Shown: positions 1-7,407 of the stretch, in pieces
Numbering within the stretch: position 1 is the first letter of the stretch
How the letters are laid out: the number at the start of each line of letters is the position of its first letter
NCBI GenBank assembly: GCA_039180865.1
Contig: JBCDCZ010000124.1
Location: 1-12,719 of the forward strand
DNA length: 12,719 bases
Source of the DNA: JBCDCU01 sp039180865
Lineage (GTDB): Bacteria; Pseudomonadota; Alphaproteobacteria; Rhizobiales; JACESI01
Direction: 5' to 3'
Translations under genes and position numbers: made by a program
Notes under the pieces: model-generated
Seen by the model: only the letters and a program-made list of their open reading frames with translations
The model's database searches: none
Told to the model about the DNA's origin: nothing

Positions 1-378
1 AAGCCAACGCTTTTTGACAATCGTTCGCTCAGATTTTCCTTCGCGAACGCATTTTGCGAGAAATTCTTCGGCGATTGCACCGAATGTGTTTTCGGCACTG
101 ATTTTGCGTTTGATCTTCTCCTGTCTCTTCTCCTCAGAGGGATCAATCCCGGCAGCGATCTGTGATTTAGCATTATCCCGTTTCTTTCGGGCTTGGGCGA
201 GCGTCACTGCGGGATAAGCGCCTAGCGAAAGCGTCTTCTGCTTGCCGTCGAAACGATAGGCCATCTTCCAAAGCTTCGATCCGGTTGGCTTCACTAAGAT
301 ATGAAGGCCACCGCTATCACTGTATTTTACCTGCTTTTCCAGCGACTTAAGGTTCTTGAGTATGGTATCTGTCAACAT
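1..378 (-). CDS. P4-type tyrosine integrase, N-terminal part (cut by window edge)
   Basis: The minus strand is open from an ATG at 378 to the window edge, giving 126 residues with no stop. The protein begins MLTDTILKNLKS, followed by YSDSGGLHILVKPTGSKLW, LSLGAYPAVTLAQAR and AAGIDPSEEKR. This is the classic arm-type DNA-binding domain (DUF4102) of P4-family integrases, which insert islands at tRNA genes. The start of the core-binding domain follows (FGAIAEEFLAK). The catalytic domain lies outside the window, so activity cannot be judged. No clear ribosome binding site precedes the ATG, but the family usually starts with an M-(A)-LTDT sequence, and an in-frame TAG lies about 60 bases upstream. 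The gene reads away from the tRNA-Leu gene 245 bases to the right, in the same direction as the tRNA, as intB does next to leuX in E. coli. Family assignment is firm; the island's content is unknown. Confidence 0.9.
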   Translation of the reverse strand, partial: MLTDTILKNLKSLEKQVKYSDSGGLHILVKPTGSKLWKMAYRFDGKQKTLSLGAYPAVTLAQARKKRDNAKSQIAAGIDPSEEKRQEKIKRKISAENTFGAIAEEFLAKCVREGKSERTIVKKRWL

Positions 379-411
379 GATTTCGGCCGGTCGTGAGAAT
401 GCCGTCAGAAG

Positions 412-501
412 CGAGACCAACAACGGCCCAACAACAACCTAACATTCGAGACCAACAATGAACCAAATTTCACCAAAGGACCAACGCAAAAAACCAACAA
501 A
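412..501. repeat. Repeated ACCAAC motifs, possible integrase arm sites
   Basis: Between the integrase start and the tRNA gene the plus strand carries two exact copies of CGAGACCAACAA (412-423 and 447-458, 35 bases apart). Two shorter relatives follow with the core ACCAAC at 480-485 and 493-498, and a CCAACAACAAC run lies at 428-438. Integrases with a DUF4102 domain bind short direct repeats (arm sites) flanking the core crossover site, and this is where such sites would lie. The repeats are seen directly; their role is inferred. The rest of 379-623 shows no gene. Confidence 0.45.
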
Positions 502-623
502 AATCATCGGCTTTCAGCAAACGATATCGGACGACAACAAGCGTCAAGAGGAAATAAATTCTTGAAAATAGGGGAATATTCTGGACTATCACGGACAATA
601 ATGGATCGTGGAAAACGGTCCGA

Positions 624-709
624 TGGTGCCCCCCGCCGGAATCGAACCGGCACTCCGTAAAGGAACGGGATTTTGAATCCCGCGCGTCTACCAGTTCCGC
701 CAGAGGGGC
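624..709 (-). tRNA. tRNA-Leu (anticodon CAA)
   Basis: On the minus strand the sequence folds as a long-variable-arm tRNA. The acceptor arm GCCCCTC (709-703) pairs with GGGGGGC. The D-loop segment is ACTGGTAGACGC, and the anticodon stem CGGGA/TCCCG encloses the loop TTCAAAA, giving anticodon CAA for UUG codons. A variable arm and the T arm GGTTCGATTCC follow. The 3' end ACCA is encoded, with CCA at 626-624. The 86-base length fits a class II tRNA-Leu. The gene is intact even though an integrase gene starts 245 bases beyond its 3' end, so insertion must have rebuilt the 3' end. The tRNA 3' half is the probable attachment core; its exact limits need the second copy, which lies outside the window. 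Confidence 0.96.
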
Positions 710-784
710 ATCATTTAAGAAGGGTCGGAGGTTGTTTTGAACGCTCTCGCGCACGGAATACCAACCCGTTGAACCGGTGGCGGG

Positions 785-812
785 ATCATAGGCAAAGACT
801 CTGTCCGGTCAA
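785..812 (-). promoter_or_regulatory. Sigma-70 type promoter for tRNA-Leu
   Basis: Reading the minus strand, TTGACC (812-807) and TATGAT (790-785) are separated by 16 bases and match the -35 and -10 consensus at five of six positions each. Transcription would start near 778, giving a leader of about 70 bases before the mature tRNA at 709. No gene lies between. The rest of 710-919 shows no coding sequence; a promoter for the rightward YqaA-type gene must lie here but I could not pick one with confidence. Confidence 0.6.
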
Positions 813-919
813 GGCGCAAGTCCCATCGGTCTTCACCATTTTCGCAAACAATTAAAATTTGAGCCATTCCGCTGCTTAAGCTTTGCCGCCAAATCTGCTA
901 ACGGGTCGGCAGCTACAGG

Positions 920-1588
920 ATGTCATCAACAAGAAGCCCCAAAGATAGGGGCCGGACACAGGAGAAAGCATTGGCGGAAGCTCACCTTGGCGACGAGCGA
1001 AAGGGCATTTTGAGACGCATGTACGACTGGGTGTTGCGGCTTGCTGGCACAAAACACGCAACAAGCACGCTTGGCACCGTTTCGTTCGTTGAAAGTTCCT
1101 TTTTCCCGATCCCGCCAGATGTTCTGCTAATCCCGATGGTGCTTGCAAAGCGCCATAAATGGATTTTCTACGCCACGATCTGCACACTTACATCTGTGCT
1201 CGGCGCGTTTCTTGGCTATGCGATTGGCGCGTTTCTTTACGAGAGCGTTGCGGAACCAATCTTGGCGTTTTACGGCAAGGTCGAAAAATTCAATGAAATC
1301 CGCGGCTGGTACAATGAATATGGCGGCCTTGGGGTCCTTTTCGCCGCGGTCACACCCTTTCCCTACAAGGTCCTGACCATTTTTTCAGGCGTAACGGGCC
1401 TCGACTTCATTACCTTCACCGTCGTCAGCATTATCGGTCGCGGGATGCGCTTCTTTCTTGTGGCATGGCTTGTATACGTTTTTGGACAGCCGGTTCAGGC
1501 CTTTATCGAAAAACGCCTCGGTTTAACGCTGACCGTTGGAATGGTTTTGTTGATCGGTGGATTCCTTGCCGTTAAATTGCTCTTCTAG
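920..1588 (+). CDS. YqaA family membrane protein (DedA/VTT-like)
   Basis: This is a predicted inner-membrane protein of the YqaA branch of the DedA/SNARE-associated (VTT) superfamily, whose better-studied members act in lipid carrier recycling and membrane homeostasis; YqaA's own role is unclear. Typical motifs are ESSFFPIPPDVLLIP (residues 58-72), TPFPYKVLTIFSG (145-157) and IGRGMRFF (172-179), with hydrophobic segments near 52-75, 82-108, 134-160, 163-185 and 201-221. Residues before RRMYDWVLRLAG look non-conserved, so the true start may be later. A TTG at 971 is preceded by AGGAG at 960-964 with six bases between, a far better binding site than the one before ATG 920, and would give 205 residues. 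The dsbB gene starts 26 bases after the stop, so the two probably share a transcript. Confidence 0.85.
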   Translation: MSSTRSPKDRGRTQEKALAEAHLGDERKGILRRMYDWVLRLAGTKHATSTLGTVSFVESSFFPIPPDVLLIPMVLAKRHKWIFYATICTLTSVLGAFLGYAIGAFLYESVAEPILAFYGKVEKFNEIRGWYNEYGGLGVLFAAVTPFPYKVLTIFSGVTGLDFITFTVVSIIGRGMRFFLVAWLVYVFGQPVQAFIEKRLGLTLTVGMVLLIGGFLAVKLLF

Positions 1589-1614
1589 ATGAGTGTGTAG
1601 CGCAAGAGCCCGGT

Positions 1615-2142
1615 ATGTTGAGCACCAAGACCACGGCAATCTTCATCGCCGCCTTTTCAGCGGCAGTGATAGCGTCTGCCTGGGGTTTTCAAGTAATTGG
1701 CGGCTATGAACCGTGCGGGCTCTGTCTTCAACAACGCCTTCCCTATTACTATGGCGTTCCTGTTGCGGCCCTTGCCGTTCTCGCTGCGTCTGTTGCGGGT
1801 TGGCGCCGCTTCGTCCGCCCGCTGCTGTTTCTGACCGCAGGCATCTTCGCGATCAGCCTGTTCCTGGCAGCCCGTCATGCTGGGGTCGAATGGGATCTTT
1901 GGGATGGCCCGCCATGTCCGTCGGCCGGCTTTACCGGGATCGAGGGCGGAAAGTCGCTGCTCGACGTTATCCAGAACGCAAAGATCGGCTTTTGCGACGA
2001 GCCCCCCGTTCGTTTCCTTACCCTATCCTTTGCAGGATGGAATGCGATTGCCTCACTCATCCTAATGGCGGCTGCGCTTTATGGGGCACTTCGCGGTTAC
2101 GCGCTTATGGGTGCCGGAAAAACCATAAGTCCTAACTCTTAG
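1615..2142 (+). CDS. dsbB: Disulfide bond formation protein B (DsbB family)
   Basis: DsbB is an inner-membrane enzyme that reoxidises the periplasmic thiol oxidase DsbA and passes the electrons to quinone. The 175-residue protein has four hydrophobic segments (about 7-24, 47-62, 70-87 and 134-158). The first periplasmic loop carries the active CxxC pair C34-G-L-C37 within EPCGLCLQQRLPYY, typical of the family. The second periplasmic loop carries the other cysteine pair, C101 (GPPCPSAGF) and C127 (GFCDEP). All four key cysteines are present, so it should be active. It lies 26 bases behind the YqaA-type gene, which suggests co-transcription. Its last 11 bases overlap the 3' end of the convergent CorC-like gene. 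No dsbA is in the window. Confidence 0.92.
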   Translation: MLSTKTTAIFIAAFSAAVIASAWGFQVIGGYEPCGLCLQQRLPYYYGVPVAALAVLAASVAGWRRFVRPLLFLTAGIFAISLFLAARHAGVEWDLWDGPPCPSAGFTGIEGGKSLLDVIQNAKIGFCDEPPVRFLTLSFAGWNAIASLILMAAALYGALRGYALMGAGKTISPNS

Positions 2143-3436
2143 CGGCATTACTCGGCGGCGGCACGATCTTGATCGACGTGATCCGGTTGCGCACCTTTTT
2201 CAGAACCCGGAACCGTAATCCGTGGAACGTAAATTGCTGATTTCGTTCCGGGATCGCCCGCGCCTCGTGGATGACAAGCCCGGCGATTGTGGTTGCTTCG
2301 TCGTCGGGAAGGCTCCAATCCATCGCCCGGTTGATATCGCGGATCGGCACACCGCCATCGACAATCAGGGAACCATCCATTTGCGGTTCAACACCTTTCA
2401 GATCGATGTCGTGCTCGTCGGAAATGTCACCGACGATCTCCTCAATAATGTCTTCAAGCGTTACAAGCCCTTCGACCTCGCCATATTCATCGACGACGAT
2501 CGCGAGGTGGGCCTGACGCCGAAGAAACTCATTAAGCTGTGCTTGAAGCGATGTCGTGTCAGGCACGAACCAGGGCTTTTGAGACAATGCCAAAAAATCG
2601 ATTTTTTCCGGCTCGTTTTTGGCATCAGCAAGAGCACGGAATAGCGACTTTGCATGCAAGATACCGACGATATTGTCGGAATCCCCTTCATAAAGAGGTA
2701 AGCGTGTATAGGGGCTTGAGAGAATTTCAGAAACCAGCTCCGCGGGGCTTGCCTGAACATCAATCGTCTGCATCTCGGTGCGGTGGATCATGACGTCGGC
2801 GACTTCCAATTCAGATAGGTCAAGGACGCCGCCAAGTTGATCCTTGTCGCTCTTCACCACGGCTCCTTCCTGGTGCATGAGGTCGAGCGTGCCACGCAAT
2901 TCCTCGGAGCCGGATAGGACACTCTGGTCGTCCTCGACATTGATGCCGAAACGAGACAGCAACCAACGCACAAACTCGGTGATCACAGCTGTAACAGGGG
3001 CGAAGACGGTGACAATCACCCGCACAACCGGTGTAACGGCAAGCGCAAACCGGTCGGGATTGGCAATCGCCCATGTCTTCGGCAGGACTTCGGCAAAGAC
3101 AACGACAATCGCCGTCATCACAAGGGTCGCGATCGCAACACCAGCCTCACCGAAAAGGCTTAGGAAGAGGCTTGTCGCAAGGGCTGATGCCAGAATGTTG
3201 ACAAGATTGTTGCCGAGCAGGAGCGCGCCGATGAGACGTTCGCGCACCCGTGTCAGCTCGCTGACCATCCCGGCGCGTTTGGCTGACCCATTGCCGGACT
3301 TTTCAAGCTGCAGCATACGTGCCCGGGAAACGGCCGTCAGGGCCGTTTCAGATCCTGAAAAGAAGCCGGAAACGAGGATCAAACCGGTTATCGATAAGAC
3401 GAGAAACCATTGGTCGGAAGTAAGGCCAAGAAACAT
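2132..3436 (-). CDS. CNNM/CorC-HlyC family protein (DUF21-CBS-CBS-CorC_HlyC)
   Basis: This 434-residue protein has the full architecture of the hemolysin C/CorC-related membrane family (CNNM relatives), linked to magnesium and cobalt handling rather than true haemolysis. An N-terminal DUF21 transmembrane domain (about 1-165) includes FFSGSETALTAVSRAR (25-40) and FAEVLPKTWA (114-123). Paired CBS domains (about 205-270 and 280-340) end in VDEYGEVEGLVTLEDIIEEI. A C-terminal CorC_HlyC domain runs to the end. The ATG directly follows the aroB stop (TAA then ATG, no spacer) with only a weak binding site, so translation is probably coupled to aroB. The 3' end overlaps dsbB by 11 bases in convergent orientation, leaving no room for a separate terminator between them. 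The transported ion is not shown by the sequence. Confidence 0.9.
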   Translation of the reverse strand: MFLGLTSDQWFLVLSITGLILVSGFFSGSETALTAVSRARMLQLEKSGNGSAKRAGMVSELTRVRERLIGALLLGNNLVNILASALATSLFLSLFGEAGVAIATLVMTAIVVVFAEVLPKTWAIANPDRFALAVTPVVRVIVTVFAPVTAVITEFVRWLLSRFGINVEDDQSVLSGSEELRGTLDLMHQEGAVVKSDKDQLGGVLDLSELEVADVMIHRTEMQTIDVQASPAELVSEILSSPYTRLPLYEGDSDNIVGILHAKSLFRALADAKNEPEKIDFLALSQKPWFVPDTTSLQAQLNEFLRRQAHLAIVVDEYGEVEGLVTLEDIIEEIVGDISDEHDIDLKGVEPQMDGSLIVDGGVPIRDINRAMDWSLPDDEATTIAGLVIHEARAIPERNQQFTFHGLRFRVLKKVRNRITSIKIVPPPSNAAKS

Positions 3437-4588
3437 TTAGGAAACCAGATTGTCTTCCAGGAACGTCTTCACATCGCCGGGTGAGACGTCGTCTTGAATG
3501 AAGGCTTTGCCGATCCCTCTCGTCAGAATGAAGGTCAGCGCGCCGCGTTTTACTTTCTTATCTTGCGCAATATGCGTCATCAGTTCGTCAGCATTGAGTG
3601 CTTCGCCTGGAATATGGGCCAGTTCAAAGGGTAGTCCAACCCTTTCGAAATGAACGCGGACCCGTTCCGCATCCCCTTCAGGCGCAAGACCCAACCGAGC
3701 GGAAAAGCGATGGGCAAGCACCATACCGATCGCAATCGCCTCGCCATGGACAAGTCGATCGGAATAACCCGTCGCAGCCTCAAGCGCGTGACCGAATGTG
3801 TGACCGAGATTTAAGAGCGCGCGGACACCGGCCTCCCGTTCATCTGCAGCCACGATCTTTGCCTTGGCCCGGCAGGATGTTGCCACCGCATGGCGCCGCG
3901 CCGCGCCGCCTGAGAAAACACCCGAGACATTCTCCTCAAGCCAGGAGAAGAACTCTGCGTCGTCAATCAGGCCGTATTTTGCAACTTCTGCGTAACCGGC
4001 TCTCATATGGCGCGCACTGAGCGTATCGAGAGCTGTCGTGTCCGCCACAACGAGATGTGGCTGATGAAACGCCCCGATCAGGTTTTTTCCGTGCGATGCA
4101 TTTATACCCGTTTTCCCGCCAACAGAAGAATCGACCTGCGCTAAAAGACTGGTCGGTACCTGAATGAACGGCATTCCCCGGCGCACCAGACTTGCTGCAA
4201 AGCCGGCAAGATCACCAATGACCCCGCCGCCAAGCGCGATCAGAAAATCGCCGCGTTCAAGTTTGTTGTGAAGGACCTTGTCCACAACATCCTGAAGGAT
4301 CGGCCAGCTCTTGGAACTCTCGCCCTGTGGGACAATAATATCTGCCGTCTCGATGCTGGCTAATGCCAGTGACTCCCGGAGAGCTTCGAGATGACATGTC
4401 GCAACGTGTTCGTCGGAAACGATTGCGGTGCGCACCGACCCGAAGCGATCCCTGATGAGCGGACCAACGCGTTCCATCAAAGCATCGCCGATCAAAATGT
4501 CATAAGATCGTTCCCCGAGCTCAACGACGACACGTTCAACGTCGGACGGGATTTGCGGGGTATGCACCTCGTCACCTTGCGTCAACAC
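3437..4588 (-). CDS. aroB: 3-dehydroquinate synthase
   Basis: AroB is a cytosolic NAD- and metal-dependent enzyme that converts DAHP to 3-dehydroquinate, the second step of the shikimate pathway. The 383-residue protein shows the NAD-binding loop ALGGGVIGDLAGF (118-130), PTSLLAQVDSSVGGKTGIN (145-163), and the metal ligands E201 in GYAEVAKYG, H263 in LNLGHTFGHALE and H281 in VHGEAIAIGM. The start is a GTG at 4588, supported by AAGGGAGG (4606-4599) ten bases upstream. A second GTG at 4567 is possible but would drop only seven non-conserved residues. It lies 34 bases downstream of aroK, the usual aroK-aroB pair, and touches the CNNM/CorC gene downstream. The key residues are intact. Confidence 0.96.
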   Translation of the reverse strand: MLTQGDEVHTPQIPSDVERVVVELGERSYDILIGDALMERVGPLIRDRFGSVRTAIVSDEHVATCHLEALRESLALASIETADIIVPQGESSKSWPILQDVVDKVLHNKLERGDFLIALGGGVIGDLAGFAASLVRRGMPFIQVPTSLLAQVDSSVGGKTGINASHGKNLIGAFHQPHLVVADTTALDTLSARHMRAGYAEVAKYGLIDDAEFFSWLEENVSGVFSGGAARRHAVATSCRAKAKIVAADEREAGVRALLNLGHTFGHALEAATGYSDRLVHGEAIAIGMVLAHRFSARLGLAPEGDAERVRVHFERVGLPFELAHIPGEALNADELMTHIAQDKKVKRGALTFILTRGIGKAFIQDDVSPGDVKTFLEDNLVS

Positions 4589-4622
4589 ACTGAAAAGGCC
4601 TCCCTTGGTTCAGCGCCCGCAC

Positions 4623-5201
4623 TCATGCGGCGTGAGTATCAAGATAGTCCCATAACGTGTTTGCGACGGCGCTCACAACCGTTTCGTGGCTTTCATTGCG
4701 GGATGCGACCGTGATATCGGCCTCGGCATAGACCGGTTCCCGCTCCGCAAGCAACTTGCGCATTGTCGCTTCCGGATCGGCAGTCTTTAGAAGTGGCCGG
4801 TTTTCCTTTCGGCGCACTCGCTCCATAAGCGTCTCAAAATCAGCCTGTAGCCAGATCGAAACGCCTTTTTCAGCGACCAGTTCACGGGTCCTCTCATTCA
4901 TAAAGGCTCCGCCACCTGTTGAGAGTACAATCGGACCACCGTTCATCAAGCGTTCGATAACGCGACGCTCGCCGTCGCGAAAATGCTCTTCGCCAAATGT
5001 TTCAAACATTTCCGGGATCGACATATTGGCAGCTTCTTCAATTTCCTGGTCGGCATCGATGAAGTCCAGGTCGAGATTAAAAGCGAGCCTCTTTCCGATC
5101 GCAGACTTACCGGAACCCATCATGCCCACGAAAACAATATTGCGGGTCTTGAGAGCGCGGCGGATACGCGACGCCAGATCAGCGCTCAGGCATTTTTTCA
5201 T
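4623..5201 (-). CDS. aroK: Shikimate kinase
   Basis: AroK transfers phosphate from ATP to shikimate, a late step towards chorismate and aromatic amino acids. The 192-residue protein carries the Walker A loop GMMGSGKSAIGKRL (26-39), the DAD segment at 49-51 that binds magnesium and shikimate, FRDGERRVIERL with R75, STGGGAF (94-100), and the lid arginine in KENRPLLK (R135). I start at the ATG at 5201; a TTG just before it (5204) adds one residue, and neither has a strong binding site. An N-terminal stretch of about 20 residues before the first strand is common in alphaproteobacterial AroK. It is followed by aroB 34 bases on. The gene upstream on the same strand is the Rieske-ThDP gene, with 93 bases between, so read-through into aroK is possible. 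Confidence 0.95.
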   Translation of the reverse strand: MKKCLSADLASRIRRALKTRNIVFVGMMGSGKSAIGKRLAFNLDLDFIDADQEIEEAANMSIPEMFETFGEEHFRDGERRVIERLMNGGPIVLSTGGGAFMNERTRELVAEKGVSIWLQADFETLMERVRRKENRPLLKTADPEATMRKLLAEREPVYAEADITVASRNESHETVVSAVANTLWDYLDTHAA

Positions 5202-5294
5202 CAATGTTCGATTGCTTTCCCTACTGACATGACACTTCGGCCTCTTGCAGGAGAACCACAGAGACCGGAAGAGCCGTTGACGGGCAACGTCGGA

Positions 5295-7265
5295 CTAGAC
5301 GAGTTCGGCGTCGCACATGATTTCCACCAGTGCGGGGCCGTCGTAATTCATCGCTTCTTCGAGAGCTTCCTTCAGCTTGTCGGACTCCGTAACGCGTGTT
5401 CCGTGTCCGCCGCAAAGCCGGGCGAAGGCCGCAAAGGATGGATTGTGAAGTCCCGTTTGCCAGACTTGCCATTGGCCAGCCCGCTGTTCCTTGGTGATTT
5501 TACCCAATTCTCCGTTATTAAGGAGAATATGAGTAATATCCATCCTATACTTTACCGCGGTTGTAAACTCCATGGCATATTGTGCAAAACCACCGTCACC
5601 GGAAATCGAGATAACTTTGCGATCTTTGTAATCTTCGAAATCCTGTGTTGCACACCAGGCGCCGAGTGCTGACGGCATCGAAAATCCGATAGAGCCGAGG
5701 TAGCCGGACATCAGGATCCTCTGACCTTCCGGTTCGAAATAGCGCCCAAAGGAATAGGTGTTGTTTCCAACATCGCAAACGATGACCGCATCTTTCGGAC
5801 AGACGTCGTTGAGAGCGGCGAAAATTGCAGCAGAATGGATACCTCTGGAGCCTTCTTCCGAGAGCCTGCGAACTTTTTCCCGTCTCCAGATATCCCAACG
5901 CTCCTTGAGTTCTTCGATCTGATCGCCGGATCCAGGATTGAGATGAGGACTGACTGCTTTACAGAACGCAGCAAGTTCAGACCAGACCGGAAGCGCAACA
6001 GGATGAAACTTGCCGAGCTGCATCCGTTCGAAATCGACCTGGATGATCGGTTTTGAAGGCTCGATGCCCGTATGATTGGCAAAGGATGAACCGAGCGCGA
6101 TGATAAGATCCGCCTCATTCATGAACCAGCTCGCAATCGGAGTGCCTGACCGCCCGAGAACACCCGCCGCAAGTGGGTGACTGTCCGGTATCAGCCCTTT
6201 GCCTTTAAACGTGGTCATGATCGGCGCGCCAATCTTTTCGCCGAGTGCAATGATATCTTCGCGCGCTTCAAGCCCGCCGTAACCAAGGACAATCACCGGC
6301 CGTTTCGCATCGTTTATCATGTCAGCGGCCCGCTTCACGTCGTCGCCCGAAGGATAGACAACCGGATGCGCCATACGCCCTTCCGGTCCTGAAGCCTTCT
6401 GATCGCTGGGCTTGGTTTGGGCATCATCCGGGAAAATCAGGTGCGCGACATCCCGCTCGACAATGGCATTTTTACAAGCAAGCGACATCAGTTCGGCATG
6501 ATTGGAAGTTGTCAGCACGGTTTGAGAGAACCGTGATACCGCCGCAAAAGCACTTGCAAGGTCGATGTCCTGAAAGGCTCCCGGACCGAAAACCTGTGTC
6601 TGAACCTGACCCGTAAGGGCAAGGACCGGGGCACGATCAACCTTTGCATCCCAAAGTCCCGTCAGAAGATTAGTCGCACCAGGTCCAGCGATCGTCAGGC
6701 AAGCGGCAAGCTTTCCAGTCAGTTTTCCGTAGGCTGAGGCAGCGAATGACGCCGCGCCTTCATGACGGATCCCGATATAGCTTATCTCGCCATCGTTTTC
6801 GCGCCGCCGTAACGCATCTGCAAGGCCGAGATTGGAGTGACCCACCATCCCGAAGACTCGCTTCACGCCCCAATTCACCATCGTCTCAGCCATGACATCG
6901 GTGAGTGTCCGCTCATGCGGGGGGTCCGGATCTAAGCCGACGAAAACGGCCCCATCGCGGACCTCCACGGGATAGATCTGCTGCCCTGTATCCTCGTGAC
7001 CGCCTGGTGGTTTTCCAGTGAGAGGATCAAAGTCCCATCCATGCCACGGACATCTGATCCAACATTGCCCCTCAATCCCCTTTTCGATCGATCCTTCTCC
7101 GAGGGGGCCGCCCTGATGCGGGCAGCGATTGTCCATTGCAGCCCATTGGCCTTCAAAATGGGAAAGGCACATGGAGATAGTGCGTGCCGTTACCGTTTTG
7201 ACCCGTCCTTCGGGAAGGTCAGTGATTTTCGCCACTTCAATCCAATCGAGGTCTTCTGCCGTCAT
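5295..7265 (-). CDS. Rieske [2Fe-2S] domain fused to ThDP-dependent enzyme (ALS/pyruvate oxidase-like)
   Basis: The 656-residue protein joins two modules. Residues 8-115 form a Rieske domain with cluster ligands C48-P-H50 and C72-P-W-H75; the gap between pairs (21 residues) is longer than the usual 15-17 and holds an extra cysteine, C68. Residues 120-650 are a complete ThDP enzyme. It has an N-terminal Pyr domain with the catalytic glutamate E169 in GIRHEGAASFAASAYGK and AGPGATNLLTGLWDAK, a central domain with GKGLIPDSHPLAAGVLG, and a PP domain with the magnesium/ThDP motif G556-D-G to N583-N584. I use the ATG at 7265, with AAGGGAGG ten bases upstream; a TTG at 7295 adds ten residues but lacks that signal. 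ThDP enzymes of this class decarboxylate 2-oxo acids; a fused Rieske centre suggests electrons leave through the iron-sulfur cluster. The substrate is unknown. It lies 142 bases after the Rieske-glutamate synthase gene. Confidence 0.88.
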   Translation of the reverse strand: MTAEDLDWIEVAKITDLPEGRVKTVTARTISMCLSHFEGQWAAMDNRCPHQGGPLGEGSIEKGIEGQCWIRCPWHGWDFDPLTGKPPGGHEDTGQQIYPVEVRDGAVFVGLDPDPPHERTLTDVMAETMVNWGVKRVFGMVGHSNLGLADALRRRENDGEISYIGIRHEGAASFAASAYGKLTGKLAACLTIAGPGATNLLTGLWDAKVDRAPVLALTGQVQTQVFGPGAFQDIDLASAFAAVSRFSQTVLTTSNHAELMSLACKNAIVERDVAHLIFPDDAQTKPSDQKASGPEGRMAHPVVYPSGDDVKRAADMINDAKRPVIVLGYGGLEAREDIIALGEKIGAPIMTTFKGKGLIPDSHPLAAGVLGRSGTPIASWFMNEADLIIALGSSFANHTGIEPSKPIIQVDFERMQLGKFHPVALPVWSELAAFCKAVSPHLNPGSGDQIEELKERWDIWRREKVRRLSEEGSRGIHSAAIFAALNDVCPKDAVIVCDVGNNTYSFGRYFEPEGQRILMSGYLGSIGFSMPSALGAWCATQDFEDYKDRKVISISGDGGFAQYAMEFTTAVKYRMDITHILLNNGELGKITKEQRAGQWQVWQTGLHNPSFAAFARLCGGHGTRVTESDKLKEALEEAMNYDGPALVEIMCDAELV

Positions 7266-7311
7266 CTCTCCCATGCCTCCCTTGCGATACTCCAAAACCG
7301 TTCATCAAACA

Positions 7312-7327
7312 TGCACCAGAAGGTGCA
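7312..7327. promoter_or_regulatory. Palindrome upstream of the Rieske-ThDP gene
   Basis: TGCACC and GGTGCA form a perfect 6-base inverted repeat around a 4-base centre, about 45 bases before the ThDP gene start. On the minus strand, TTGCTG just upstream and TTTGAT just downstream could form a weak promoter with the palindrome in the spacer, the position of a repressor site. It could equally be an RNA hairpin in a read-through transcript. The rest of the 142-base spacer shows no convincing gene. Confidence 0.25.
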
Positions 7328-7407
7328 GCAAACCCTACCGGTAGCAACCATCACACAACGCAAGAAAGAGCAAAGCCGATCACTTTTCAGGCGCATGGGC
7401 GTCGATC

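Noticed and set aside
470..754. 94-residue minus-strand open frame across the tRNA-Leu gene.
   Set aside because: It reads straight through the tRNA and shows no protein features.
2844..3440. 198-residue plus-strand frame opposite the CNNM/CorC gene.
   Set aside because: Low-complexity Ser/Thr/Arg-rich shadow of a well-supported gene on the other strand.
5275..5289. CGTTG-ACGGG-CAACG hairpin just after the Rieske-ThDP stop, as a terminator.
   Set aside because: Stem of only five pairs and no T-run on the minus strand, so termination is not supported.
7262..7396. A 44-residue cysteine-rich frame on the minus strand filling the gap between the two Rieske genes, ending in a TGA overlapping the ThDP gene's ATG.
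   Set aside because: No ribosome binding site before its ATG and no recognisable protein pattern. A frame this short is expected by chance.
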